From NCBI RefSeq assembly GCF_002584535.1, contig NZ_NUOT01000044.1:122330-186329 (forward strand): 64,000 nucleotides of DNA, read 5' to 3'. Below, in pieces: positions 25,511 through 35,806 of the stretch. The position numbers and the translations under genes were made by a program. The notes under the pieces were generated by a model that was not told the DNA's origin, did not search any database, and saw only the letters and a program-made list of their open reading frames with translations. How positions within the stretch are numbered: the first letter of the stretch is position 1; every line of letters starts with the position of its first letter. This DNA is from Bacillus cereus. GTDB lineage: Bacteria; Bacillota; Bacilli; Bacillales; Bacillaceae_G.

Positions 25511-27196
25511 ATGGAAAAACCTTGGTTACAAATTTATCCTGAGGAAATTCCACACACAATTTCTTACGATATTAGGCCGCTCCATGTATATTTACAAGAG
25601 ATGTCTTCTCGGTATCCAGAAAAGAAAGCGCTTCATTTTTTAGGGAAGGATATTACATTTTCAGAGCTGAGTCGTAAGGTGAATCAATTTGCAAATTATC
25701 TTCGTAAGCTTGGTGTGAAAAAAGGTGACCGAGTTGCGATTATGTTACCCAATTGCCCGCAAGCTGTGATCGGATATTATGGTACGTTACTTGTAGGTGG
25801 TATAGTGGTACAAACAAATCCCCTGTATACGGAGAGGGAGTTAGAATATCAACTCCATGATTCTGGAGCGAAGGTTATTCTTTGTGTTGACCTAGTCTTT
25901 CCGAAAGTCACCAATGTTCAGCCTGCTACAAAGGTGGAGCACGTTATTGTAACCCGCATTGCAGATTTTTTACCGTTTCCCAAAAACTTACTTTATCCCT
26001 TCGTACAAAAGAAGCAAACGAATCTTGTTGTGAAAGTAACGGAAAGTGATACGATTCATGTTTGGAAATCGATAGAAAAAGAAAGTGATGAAATGGTAGA
26101 AGTGCCGTGTGACCCTGAAAGTGATTTAGCACTCTTACAATATACGGGAGGTACGACAGGTTTTCCGAAAGGAGTTATGTTAACGCATAAAAATCTTGTA
26201 TCAAATACACTGATGGGTGTCCATTGGTTATATAACTGTATAGAAGGAGAAGAAGTTATTCTTGGTGTCCTTCCGTTTTTCCATGTGTATGGGATGACAG
26301 CTGTAATGAATTTAGCCATTATGCAAGGGTATAAAATGGTGCTAGTTCCGAAGTTTGATATGAAAATGGTGTTTGAAGCAATTAAAAAACATAAAGTTAC
26401 ACTATTTCCAGGGGCTCCGACAATTTATATTGCCCTTTTAAATAGCCCACTTCTTAAGGAATATGATATTTCTTCCATTCGTGCTTGTATTAGTGGTTCT
26501 GCACCGCTTCCAGTAGAGGTGCAAGAGAAATTTGAGAGGGTTACAGGAGGGAAGTTAGTAGAAGGGTATGGGCTCACAGAATCATCTCCAGTCACACATG
26601 GCAATTTCTTATGGGAGAAGCGTGTACCGGGAAGTATTGGTGTTCCGTGGCCAGATACGGAAGCACGCATTATGTCGCTTGAAACAGGAGAATATTTACC
26701 AGCAGGTGAGATTGGTGAAATTGTAGTGAAGGGCCCGCAAGTTATGAAAGGGTACTGGAATAAGCCTGAGGAAACAGCGGCGGTATTACAGGATGGGTGG
26801 TTACACACAGGTGACGTTGGCTATATGGACGAAGATGGATTTTTCTATGTGAAGGATCGCAAAAAAGACATGATTGTTGCCAGCGGTTTCAATGTTTATC
26901 CGCGCGAAGTGGAAGAAGTATTATATGAGCATGAAAAGGTGCAAGAAGTGATTACGATTGGTGTCCCAGATCCATATCGAGGGGAGACTGTGAAAGCTTT
27001 TGTTGTGCTAAAAGAAGGGGAAGTTTGTTCTGAAGAAGAGTTAGATCAGTTTGCTCGTAAATATTTGGCTGCTTATAAAGTTCCAAAAGTATATGAGTTT
27101 CGAAGTGAGTTACCAAAAACAACAGTAGGAAAGATTTTACGCCGTGTCCTTATAGATGAAGAACAAAAGAAGAAAGAGGACGAGAAGACGGGCTAA
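25511..27196 (+). CDS. fadD: Long-chain fatty acid-CoA ligase
   Basis: A 561-residue AMP-forming acyl-CoA synthetase (LcfA/FadD type), which activates long-chain fatty acids with ATP and CoA as the entry step of beta-oxidation. The P-loop-like motif YTGGTTGFPKG is at about 212-222, and the adenylate motif VEGYGLTESSPVTHG at about 349. LHTGDVGYMDEDGFFYVKDRKKDMI holds the hinge, and the catalytic Lys is in KTTVGKILRR near the end. The start is ATG 25511, eight bases after AGGAGG; the ATG at 25505 is too close to that RBS. Regulated by FadR through the upstream box. Confidence 0.94.
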   Translation: MEKPWLQIYPEEIPHTISYDIRPLHVYLQEMSSRYPEKKALHFLGKDITFSELSRKVNQFANYLRKLGVKKGDRVAIMLPNCPQAVIGYYGTLLVGGIVVQTNPLYTERELEYQLHDSGAKVILCVDLVFPKVTNVQPATKVEHVIVTRIADFLPFPKNLLYPFVQKKQTNLVVKVTESDTIHVWKSIEKESDEMVEVPCDPESDLALLQYTGGTTGFPKGVMLTHKNLVSNTLMGVHWLYNCIEGEEVILGVLPFFHVYGMTAVMNLAIMQGYKMVLVPKFDMKMVFEAIKKHKVTLFPGAPTIYIALLNSPLLKEYDISSIRACISGSAPLPVEVQEKFERVTGGKLVEGYGLTESSPVTHGNFLWEKRVPGSIGVPWPDTEARIMSLETGEYLPAGEIGEIVVKGPQVMKGYWNKPEETAAVLQDGWLHTGDVGYMDEDGFFYVKDRKKDMIVASGFNVYPREVEEVLYEHEKVQEVITIGVPDPYRGETVKAFVVLKEGEVCSEEELDQFARKYLAAYKVPKVYEFRSELPKTTVGKILRRVLIDEEQKKKEDEKTG

Positions 27197-27222
27197 GGCC
27201 CTTTCTTTTTTGAAATATAGGA

Positions 27223-27276
27223 TTGACAATTTTTTAAATAGTCAGTATTATTGAGATGTGAATGATTATTCATTCA
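27223..27276 (+). promoter_or_regulatory. fadR promoter and near-perfect FadR operator
   Basis: TTGACA (27223-27228) - 17 bp - TATTAT (27246-27251) is a near-consensus sigma-A promoter. The operator TGAATGATTATTCATTCA at 27259-27276 is an 18-bp palindrome over the start site. It matches the known B. subtilis FadR consensus except at the M position. This implies autoregulation of fadR and joint control of fadB and the ETF genes. Confidence 0.88.
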
Positions 27277-27306
27277 GTCATTCATCTTCTTGAAGGAGAC
27301 AGTAAA

Positions 27307-28682
<1,376 letters not shown>

Positions 28683-28760
28683 TTCAAATTATTTTTTAAC
28701 ATAAATTAACAGAATATTAAAATTGATGGAATCTTTCTGAAAAACAAGGGGGTAAATGGA

Positions 28761-29534
28761 ATGAACATCTACGTACTCATGAAACGAACATTTGATACAG
28801 AAGAGAAAATTGTAATTAAAAACGGTGCAATTTATGATGGCGAAGCGGAATTCATCATCAACCCTTACGATGAATATGCGATTGAAGAAGCGATTCAAGT
28901 GAGAGACGCACAAGGTGGGGAAATTACGGTTGTAACAGTTGGCGGCGAAGACAGTGAAAAAGAACTTCGTACTGCGCTAGCGATGGGCTGTGATAAAGCG
29001 GTATTAATCAATATTGAAGATGATGTTGAGAATGGTGACCAATTTACAACAGCAAAAGTGCTTGCTGAATATTTAAAAGATAAAGAAGTAGATTTAATTT
29101 TAGGTGGAAATGTAGCGATTGATGGTGCATCTGGACAAGTTGGACCACGCGTAGCGGATGCACTAAATATTCCATATGTAACTACAATTACAAAGCTTGA
29201 AATTAACGGCACAAGCGTGAAAATTGAGCGCGATGTTGAAGGGGATACGGAAGTGATTGAAACATCGCTACCACTTTTAGTAACAGCGCAACAAGGTTTA
29301 AATGAACCGCGTTATCCATCGCTTCCAGGTATTATGAAAGCGAAGAAAAAGCCGCTTGAAGAACTAGAATTAGATGATTTAGATTTAGAGGAAGATGATG
29401 TAGAAGCAAAAACAAAAACAATCGAAATCTATTTGCCTCCTAAGAAAGATGCTGGAAAAGTGTTACAAGGCGAGCTGCAAGATCAAGTAAAAGAACTTGT
29501 ATCGTTGCTCCATACAGAAGCGAAAGTAATCTAA
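28761..29534 (+). CDS. etfB: Electron transfer flavoprotein beta subunit
   Basis: A 257-residue EtfB. With EtfA it forms the FAD/AMP heterodimer that takes electrons from acyl-CoA dehydrogenases. Typical segments are MNIYVLMKRTFDTEEKIV at the start, GGNVAIDGASGQVGPRVADALNIPYVTTI (AMP-binding ETF signature region, about 113-141) and EPRYPSLPGIMKAKKKPLE. RBS AAGGGGG. Part of the fadR-fadB-etfB-etfA unit. Confidence 0.95.
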   Translation: MNIYVLMKRTFDTEEKIVIKNGAIYDGEAEFIINPYDEYAIEEAIQVRDAQGGEITVVTVGGEDSEKELRTALAMGCDKAVLINIEDDVENGDQFTTAKVLAEYLKDKEVDLILGGNVAIDGASGQVGPRVADALNIPYVTTITKLEINGTSVKIERDVEGDTEVIETSLPLLVTAQQGLNEPRYPSLPGIMKAKKKPLEELELDDLDLEEDDVEAKTKTIEIYLPPKKDAGKVLQGELQDQVKELVSLLHTEAKVI

Positions 29535-29570
29535 TAAAATACGAAATTATATATGCAGGAGGGAAAATCT

Positions 29571-30548
29571 ATGGCTCGTAAAGTATTAGTAATGGGTGAA
29601 GTTCGTGACGGATCACTACGTAACGTTTCGTTTGAAGCGGTAGCAGCAGCGAAAACAATTGCAGAAGGCGGTGAAGTGGTTGGCCTTCTAATTGGAGAAA
29701 GCGTTGCATCATTTGCAAATGAATTGATTCATTACGGTGCAGATCGCGTTGTGACAGTTGAAAACGAAAAGTTAAAATCATATACATCTGATGGCTATGC
29801 ACAAGCATTTTTAGCTGTGTATGACGAAGAGAAGCCAGAAGGTATTGTCTTTGGACATACAGCACTTGGCAAAGATTTATCACCAAAGTTAGCTGCTAAA
29901 CTTGAAGCTGGCCTTGTTTCTGATGTAACTGCATTAGAAGTTACAGGTGGAAATGTTGTCTTCACACGCCCAATTTATTCTGGTAAAGCGTTTGAGAAAA
30001 AGATTGTAACAGATGGCATTCTATTTGCGACAGTTCGTCCAAATAACATTACGCCACTTGAAAAAGATGAAGCGCGTACAGGTGATGTGTCTTCTATTAC
30101 AGTTGATGTGAAAGATTTACGTACAATCATTCAAGATGTTGTGCGTAAAACAGCAGAAGGTGTAGACCTTTCAGAAGCGAAAGTTATTATTGCTGGCGGA
30201 CGCGGAGTGAAAAGTGAAGACGGTTTTAAACCGTTAAAAGAATTAGCAGACGTACTAGGTGGCGCTGTTGGGGCATCACGTGGTGCTTGTGATGCAGAGT
30301 ATTGCGATTACTCATTACAAATTGGACAAACAGGTAAAGTGGTTACGCCAGACTTATATATTGCATGCGGTATTTCTGGTGCGATTCAGCATTTAGCAGG
30401 TATGTCTAATTCAAAAGTAATTGTTGCAATTAATAAAGATCCAGAAGCAAGTATTTTCAAAGTAGCTGATTATGGTATTGTTGGCGACTTATTCGAAGTG
30501 GTTCCTTTATTAACAGAAGAGTTTAAAAAGTTAAAAGTACATTCTTAA
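29571..30548 (+). CDS. etfA: Electron transfer flavoprotein alpha subunit
   Basis: A 325-residue EtfA. The N-terminal Rossmann-like domain is followed by the FAD-binding C-terminal domain with IAGGRGVKSEDGFKPLKELADVLGGAVGASRGACD (about 203-237) and YIACGISGAIQHLAGM. The start is ATG 29571 after GGAGGG; an upstream in-frame start lies before that RBS. It follows etfB by 36 bp and ends the fatty acid operon at a terminator. Confidence 0.95.
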   Translation: MARKVLVMGEVRDGSLRNVSFEAVAAAKTIAEGGEVVGLLIGESVASFANELIHYGADRVVTVENEKLKSYTSDGYAQAFLAVYDEEKPEGIVFGHTALGKDLSPKLAAKLEAGLVSDVTALEVTGGNVVFTRPIYSGKAFEKKIVTDGILFATVRPNNITPLEKDEARTGDVSSITVDVKDLRTIIQDVVRKTAEGVDLSEAKVIIAGGRGVKSEDGFKPLKELADVLGGAVGASRGACDAEYCDYSLQIGQTGKVVTPDLYIACGISGAIQHLAGMSNSKVIVAINKDPEASIFKVADYGIVGDLFEVVPLLTEEFKKLKVHS

Positions 30549-30592
30549 TTTGAGTAACCCTTGAGTTCCAAGTGAAATACCCCTATATATAG

Positions 30593-30625
30593 AAAAGCGA
30601 GAGGTCCCCTGCCTCTCGTTTTTTA
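30593..30625 (+). terminator. Terminator after etfA
   Basis: Stem GCGAGAGG / CCTCTCGT with a 7-nt loop and following T-run. Confidence 0.85.
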
Positions 30626-30757
30626 GCATATACCTTATATTTTTGTATAGTATAAAGGTACATTTTTTTGTTACAATACATAACGATACATAATATTCGC
30701 CACGTATATAAGTTAGTGATATACTTTTGGTAGAATACACTTGAAGGAGGAAATAAA

Positions 30758-31072
30758 ATGGCAATTGTAAACGCAACTGACCAAAACTTCGCAGCTGAAA
30801 CAAGCGAAGGTATTGTATTATTAGATTTCTGGGCACCATGGTGTGGCCCTTGTAAAATGATCGCTCCTGTACTAGAGGAAATCGATGCAGAATTAAGCGA
30901 TAAAGTAAAAGTCGTAAAAGTAGACGTTGATGAAAACCAAGAAACTGCTCGTCAATTTGAAGTAATGAGCATTCCATCTCTTTTCGTATTAAAAGATGGT
31001 AAAGTGGTTGACCAAGCGTTAGGATACAAACCAAAAGAAGCGTTAGTAGAATTAGTTTCTAAACACTTCTAA
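30758..31072 (+). CDS. trxA: Thioredoxin
   Basis: A 104-residue thioredoxin, the main cytoplasmic protein-disulfide reductant. The active site WCGPC is in DFWAPWCGPCKMIAP (about residues 23-37), and the cis-Pro in SIPSLFVLKDGK (about 73-84). RBS GAAGGAGG. It is a single gene with its own terminator at 31079. Confidence 0.97.
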   Translation: MAIVNATDQNFAAETSEGIVLLDFWAPWCGPCKMIAPVLEEIDAELSDKVKVVKVDVDENQETARQFEVMSIPSLFVLKDGKVVDQALGYKPKEALVELVSKHF

Positions 31073-31078
31073 TTTGTA

Positions 31079-31108
31079 AAGTCCAGCATAAATGCTGGGC
31101 TTTTTTTA
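31079..31108 (+). terminator. trxA terminator
   Basis: Stem CCAGCAT / ATGCTGG with an A-rich loop and seven T. Confidence 0.9.
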
Positions 31109-31157
31109 TTGGTTCAAATTACCACCTGAAAATATGACAACGGATACAATATTTATG

Positions 31158-31215
31158 TTGACACTTATCGTAAGCGCTCTTATAATCAATCTGACGACAA
31201 TGAAAATCACTATCA
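31158..31215 (+). promoter_or_regulatory. Consensus promoter and Fur box of the iron-linked lipoprotein
   Basis: TTGACA (31158-31163) - 17 bp - TATAAT (31181-31186) is a perfect sigma-A promoter. TGAAAATCACTATCA at 31201-31215 matches the Fur 7-1-7 consensus at 12 of 14 defined positions and lies in the early transcribed region, a normal site for Fur repression. Confidence 0.8.
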
Positions 31216-31241
31216 CTTAAGGGCGTAGGGGGAAGTAATCC

Positions 31242-32414
31242 ATGACATTAAAGTTAAAAATATTATCTGCAGCAGCAGTAGCATCTCTTCTTTTTGCAGG
31301 CTGTGCGAAAGAGGAAACAAAAAAGTCTGAAGCACAAGATAAAAAAACAGAACAATCTGTTAAAAAAGAAGAGACAAAACAACAAGAAGTAGATTTTGTA
31401 CAAGCTTACAAAGATGGAGTAGCTGAACTTGAAAAAGCGAAAGATGGCAAAGAGGTTGACTTCGATAAAGTAACAAAGTTATATAAAGATAAATTACAAT
31501 CTCTTGTTCAAAAGTGTGATGGTGAATTTAATGAACAAATCGATCAAACAATTACAGCTGCATTAGAAGCTGGGAAAAAGAAAGAAATGGAACCTATGGT
31601 TGTAAAACAACTATTTGATAAATTAATGCAAAAAGAGTTTTTCCAATCGATGCGCCACGAATTTAAAGAAATTGATACAAACTGGGGCAAAAAAGATGTT
31701 GTGAAAAAAGAAATGGATGAAGCTCTAGCTTTTTATAAAGGTGTAGAAGGTACAGTTGGGAAACGTGATACGGCATACGGTACACAAATGGCTTCTCAAA
31801 TTAAAGGCGGCTTTGATGAAATGACAGCTGCAATTGAAAAGGATGACAAACTTGCATTTGCGCTTGGAAAACAAGTTGTAGATAAAACGTTAATGAAAAC
31901 GTTCTATTTTGCAACAGGTGCAGTGCCGAATGGTTATGCTACAAAAATGGTAGAAGAAGTAAAGAAAGATGAGAAAAAAGCTAAAATTGAACAAGCAGAA
32001 GGATGGGCATTTTATCAAGCAATTTATCCGTATATGAAAAAAGCAGCTCCTGAAGATGCAGACTTTATCTTAAGGCAGTTTGATTTAAAAACTGATGTGA
32101 AAACAGTTGATGCAAAAGCGGTAAATCAAGCGTTTGTACGTGGATTTGCAAAAGTTGCATTAGGTGAGTATAAAGAAAGCCAAGAGAATTTTGGAAAAGA
32201 TAAAGGTCCTATTACAGCATTAGAAGGTGCGTTATTCATTAATATCATTGAAAATGATTTGAAAACAGTACTTGGCGAACAGCAAACAGTAGAATTAACA
32301 AAAACAGCTCAATCTTATTTAGAAGCAGTAAAAGCGAAGAAGAAAGAAGATGCTGATAAATTGTTACCACAACTTGAGGCTGCGTTAAATAAAGCTGTTG
32401 AAGCAGCGAAATAA
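31242..32414 (+). CDS. Iron-regulated lipoprotein, helical repeat, related to the FTR1-partner protein
   Basis: A 390-residue lipoprotein (lipobox FAGC, Cys21) with a Lys/Glu-rich linker to about residue 48 and an all-helical mature part. Residues about 72-195 align by eye with most of the protein at 36613, encoded just before the FTR1 permease. The shared features are the VDFDKVTKLY / ANFNEAKKAY segment, then F.EIDTN / F.DYDTN, then ALAFYKGVEGTVGKRD / AFATYEALSPVVGERN. A similar EGWAFYQAIYPYMKK near residue 253 suggests an internal repeat. The family is not recognised; it is not a typical EfeO. The Fur box and this similarity suggest a surface iron-binding partner (inference). Confidence 0.72.
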   Translation: MTLKLKILSAAAVASLLFAGCAKEETKKSEAQDKKTEQSVKKEETKQQEVDFVQAYKDGVAELEKAKDGKEVDFDKVTKLYKDKLQSLVQKCDGEFNEQIDQTITAALEAGKKKEMEPMVVKQLFDKLMQKEFFQSMRHEFKEIDTNWGKKDVVKKEMDEALAFYKGVEGTVGKRDTAYGTQMASQIKGGFDEMTAAIEKDDKLAFALGKQVVDKTLMKTFYFATGAVPNGYATKMVEEVKKDEKKAKIEQAEGWAFYQAIYPYMKKAAPEDADFILRQFDLKTDVKTVDAKAVNQAFVRGFAKVALGEYKESQENFGKDKGPITALEGALFINIIENDLKTVLGEQQTVELTKTAQSYLEAVKAKKKEDADKLLPQLEAALNKAVEAAK

Positions 32415-32500
32415 TTTGCTCATACGTATGTCTTTTTGAAGAAACCTTGTCTTGACAGGGTTTCTTCTTTTACATAGTGTGGTAGAGGGTGGTGAAATGA

Positions 32501-33448
32501 ATGAAAGTATTAATTACTGGAGGAGCAGGGTTTATCGGAAGCCATCTTGCTTTGAAATTGTTAGGACAAGGAAAGCAAGTTGTACTACTTGATAATTTCC
32601 ACTCCTATTATGCAAAATCAAGAAAACAGTTTCAGCTTGAACAAGTGCAGCGATATGGAACTGTCCCATTTTACGAGTGCGATATTTTGCATAAAGAAGA
32701 TGTGAAAGCTGTTATGCAGCAAGAAAAGGTTGATGCAGTAATTCATCTAGCTGGATTTCCAGGGGTGAGACCGTCGTTGAAGATGCCAGGTGCTTATGTT
32801 GATATTAATATAAAAGGGACGAGTAATGTATTAACATGTGCAGGAGAAGAAAATATAAAACATGTCATCGTGGCATCCTCTTCTTCTGTGTACGGAGAGA
32901 AAATGGGAATGCCTTTGCAGGAGGAAATGGCCAATGGTCGAGTTTTATCTCCTTATGCAGCATCAAAATACGGAGCGGAATCGCTTTGTCATGCTTATCA
33001 ATATATGTATGGGTTTCAACTAAATATTTTACGTTTCTTTACTGTATATGGTCCATGGGGGCGTCCTGATATGGCAATAGCGAGCTTTATTCGAAAATTG
33101 CTAAATGGAGAAGAAATTGTTGTATACGGAAAGGGAACAGGCCGAGATTACACGTACATTGATGATATTACGGAAGGAATTGCTCTTACGTTAGAGTCGA
33201 ATAGAAGTGATGTGTACAATCTAGGGTCGAATGAACCGATTTTAATGACAGAATTACTTGCGCAGTTAGAGAAGCATTTCCCATTGATGCGTGTAAGGAG
33301 AGAGGCGCATCGTAAAGGGGATGTGACATCGACATGGGCTGATATTTCAAAGGCGAAAGAACAGCTAGGATATGAGCCGCGTGTATCTTTTGCAGAAGGG
33401 TTGGAGCGAACGATTGCTTGGGCGAAACAATATCCGGATACTGTTTAA
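32501..33448 (+). CDS. NAD-dependent nucleotide-sugar epimerase
   Basis: A 315-residue extended SDR of the GalE / UDP-glucuronate 4-epimerase type. NAD-binding GGAGFIGSHL is at residues 7-16; the catalytic Tyr/Lys motif YAASKYGAE follows a Ser run in VASSSSVYGE. FTVYGPWGRPDMAIASFI is typical of UDP-sugar 4-epimerases. It should make the activated sugar for the glycosyltransferases downstream. The GTG/ATG region has RBS GAGGGTGG; ATG 32501. The next gene overlaps its end. Confidence 0.88.
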   Translation: MKVLITGGAGFIGSHLALKLLGQGKQVVLLDNFHSYYAKSRKQFQLEQVQRYGTVPFYECDILHKEDVKAVMQQEKVDAVIHLAGFPGVRPSLKMPGAYVDINIKGTSNVLTCAGEENIKHVIVASSSSVYGEKMGMPLQEEMANGRVLSPYAASKYGAESLCHAYQYMYGFQLNILRFFTVYGPWGRPDMAIASFIRKLLNGEEIVVYGKGTGRDYTYIDDITEGIALTLESNRSDVYNLGSNEPILMTELLAQLEKHFPLMRVRREAHRKGDVTSTWADISKAKEQLGYEPRVSFAEGLERTIAWAKQYPDTV

Positions 33449-34343
33449 TCTTTGTGGTATTTTTTTGTTATGTGTTTTCTTTGTCATATCGTGGAAATCG
33501 TTTGAAGCGTCTTCTTTGTGGAAACAACTATATGGATTATGGAAACATCCTGATGCGGTAGTGCTTCTTATCATGATATATGGTGTTGCATTTTTCTTTC
33601 GTGCTTATGCATGGAAGTTATATCTTCACCATCATATTACAATGAAAGAGTCTTTATATGGATTGTTTTATAGTTTGTTTATTAATCATGTTTCTCCTTT
33701 GAAAGTAGGGGACGCTATTCGCATTGCGATTATTACAAAAGAAAAGAAAGTGACATTAGGAGAAGCGACACAATCAGTTGTTGTGCTCCGTATATTAGAT
33801 TTGCTTATCCTTGGTATATTTGGAGCCGTAGGGATGTTTATACTGTGGGGGGATATTTTGTTAAATGCTCCCGTTATCCTTGCTTGTATATGTATTGGAA
33901 TTGGTATGTTGTTTCTTGTGCATAAGAAAGCACCGCAATTTGTAGAGAATCAGTGGAAGCAATTAAAGGCAGGTTTGTTTACAATACAAGGGATCATCAT
34001 TATCTTGCTGATTGTAATAAGCTGGATTTGCGAAGCTTTTGTTATATATGAAATTGCGAGTTCTCTTACATTTATACAAGCGATTTGGGTCAATAGCGTG
34101 ACCATCGCGGGGCAAGTATTTCAATTAACGCCAGGCGGTATTGGGACATATGAAACGGTGATGACGTTTGCGTTAAGAGCGCTTGGGATAGAATCGGTCG
34201 AGGCGTATGAATGGTCATTAATGAGTCATGGATTTAAGTTTATATTTTCTTATGGTGTGGGCGCACTTTTACTCGTTTTATACCCAATGGAATTGCGCTC
34301 ACTTGTTAGTCAGAAGGGGGAAAACATCCGGTGGAAGAAGTGA
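33414..34343 (+). CDS. LPG-synthase TM-type (UPF0104/YbhN) flippase-like membrane protein
   Basis: About 309 residues with eight or nine transmembrane helices and the UPF0104 hallmark segments SLFINHVSPLKVGDAIRI (about 85-102) and AGQVFQLTPGGIGTYETV. The family includes the flippase domain of MprF and glycolipid-linked proteins of archaea and bacteria. The start is uncertain: TTG 33414 has GGAG seven bases upstream and is preferred; ATG 33372 would add 14 residues with a weak RBS. Both overlap the epimerase end, implying translational coupling. Probable role: lipid or lipid-linked sugar transfer across the membrane (inference). Confidence 0.82.
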   Translation: MLGRNNIRILFNLCGIFLLCVFFVISWKSFEASSLWKQLYGLWKHPDAVVLLIMIYGVAFFFRAYAWKLYLHHHITMKESLYGLFYSLFINHVSPLKVGDAIRIAIITKEKKVTLGEATQSVVVLRILDLLILGIFGAVGMFILWGDILLNAPVILACICIGIGMLFLVHKKAPQFVENQWKQLKAGLFTIQGIIIILLIVISWICEAFVIYEIASSLTFIQAIWVNSVTIAGQVFQLTPGGIGTYETVMTFALRALGIESVEAYEWSLMSHGFKFIFSYGVGALLLVLYPMELRSLVSQKGENIRWKK

Positions 34344-35806
34344 AAAAGGCATCAAAATTTGAAAAGGTAGCGGCCCGCTGCTGGAACTTGCTGAATGAAG
34401 GGAAACCATTTACACCGATTTTTGTATTCGGCACATTTTTATTGTTTTCCATCTCGCAGTTTGGACAACCTGGTTTTATTCCAGCATTTTTTAGCAGTTT
34501 TATCCTCATTGTACCTTTACTTGTTTTATATTATTTGTTTGATTTTCCATTGTTTTTACGAAATTATTTATGGTTTCCGTTTATCGCCTATTTAATTGTA
34601 TTTAAGGTGGTTCATTTACCATTATTCTTTTTGGCATTGGGATTATATTTCTTCTTTACAATTTTATTTTGGGGAACATTATATTATCATCTGCGGATTG
34701 GGACATCATGGTTGAACTTTACACGATTTTGGAAACTTGTGTTAAAAAATAGTGATTCTACAAGTGGGAATGCACAAGAACAAATGCCAAAGTTTTTACT
34801 ATTACTTTCGCTTTGGTATTACTACTACGAGTTCTTCCGAGAAGACGGTACATTTAGTGGTGTAGATTGGAAAACGCTTCTTATATTTTACGGTGCTCTT
34901 CTCGTATATACACTTATATTACATCGTAATTTATTTGATTGGCAGCCGAAAGCAATTCCTACTTATACGCAAAATATGCCTGAGAATGAAAAGGCATTAA
35001 ATGAAAAAGTAGTCGTGATTGTAATTGACGGTATGCGAAAAGATCGTTTTGAGGCGGCGCATACACCGTATTTAGATTCACTTCGAAAACAAGGGACCGA
35101 GTTTTTAAATATGGAAACGGTATATCCAGCTCGTACGGTTGTATGTTTCTCCTCTATGTTTACAGGAACGTATCCATTTGAGCATGGTATTAAATCGAAT
35201 ATGGTTTGGAAGCATGGAGTGAATGTAGAGAGTATTTTTGATTCTCTTCGTAAAGTAGATAAAACAGGGAAAATGTTGGCGGTTGCGCATCTAGTCGATG
35301 CATTTGGCGATGATGTGGAAACATTTACGGCTGTAATGAAAAATGATGTTGTTGACTCGAAAATTATGGAGAAAGCAAGAAAGGTTATGGATGAACAAGA
35401 TCCTGATTTATTTATCGTCCAGCTAATTTCTACAGATCAAACAGGTCATAGCCGCGGCGTGTTATATGATGAATATTTACAAAAGATTCATGAAGCAGAT
35501 CAGCATGTGAAGCGGTTTATTGAGCATTTAGAGAAAACAGGAAAAGCAGAAAATACGACGTTCATTATTTGCGCAGACCATGGGCAAGCGGATGGAATTG
35601 GTGGTCATGGTCATTTAGACGAGGGCGAGCGGTTTGTACCATTCTTTATGTACGGTCCTCATATTGCTCAAGGTATAAAAGTAGAAGAGAAGAAAAGTCT
35701 TGTTTCTATAGCACCTACAATTGCATACTTGTTAGGAGCGCCGTATCCATCCCATAGTCGTGGACCTGTATTAGTAGAAGCGTTAAAGGAGCAGGAACAG
35801 AAATGA
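34331..35806 (+). CDS. Membrane-anchored phosphodiesterase of the alkaline phosphatase superfamily
   Basis: A 491-residue protein with about five N-terminal transmembrane helices (to residue about 200) and a C-terminal type I phosphodiesterase/nucleotide pyrophosphatase domain. Metal and nucleophile motifs are VVIVIDGMRKDRFE (about 223-236) with the nucleophile Thr in YPARTVVCFSSMFTG, and ICADHGQADGIGGHGHL toward the end. This fold removes phospho-groups, as in GPI- or lipid-glycan assembly. The GTG start follows AAGGGGG and overlaps the preceding gene by 13 bp. It overlaps the next gene by 4 bp, so all are coupled. Confidence 0.85.
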   Translation: MEEVKKASKFEKVAARCWNLLNEGKPFTPIFVFGTFLLFSISQFGQPGFIPAFFSSFILIVPLLVLYYLFDFPLFLRNYLWFPFIAYLIVFKVVHLPLFFLALGLYFFFTILFWGTLYYHLRIGTSWLNFTRFWKLVLKNSDSTSGNAQEQMPKFLLLLSLWYYYYEFFREDGTFSGVDWKTLLIFYGALLVYTLILHRNLFDWQPKAIPTYTQNMPENEKALNEKVVVIVIDGMRKDRFEAAHTPYLDSLRKQGTEFLNMETVYPARTVVCFSSMFTGTYPFEHGIKSNMVWKHGVNVESIFDSLRKVDKTGKMLAVAHLVDAFGDDVETFTAVMKNDVVDSKIMEKARKVMDEQDPDLFIVQLISTDQTGHSRGVLYDEYLQKIHEADQHVKRFIEHLEKTGKAENTTFIICADHGQADGIGGHGHLDEGERFVPFFMYGPHIAQGIKVEEKKSLVSIAPTIAYLLGAPYPSHSRGPVLVEALKEQEQK

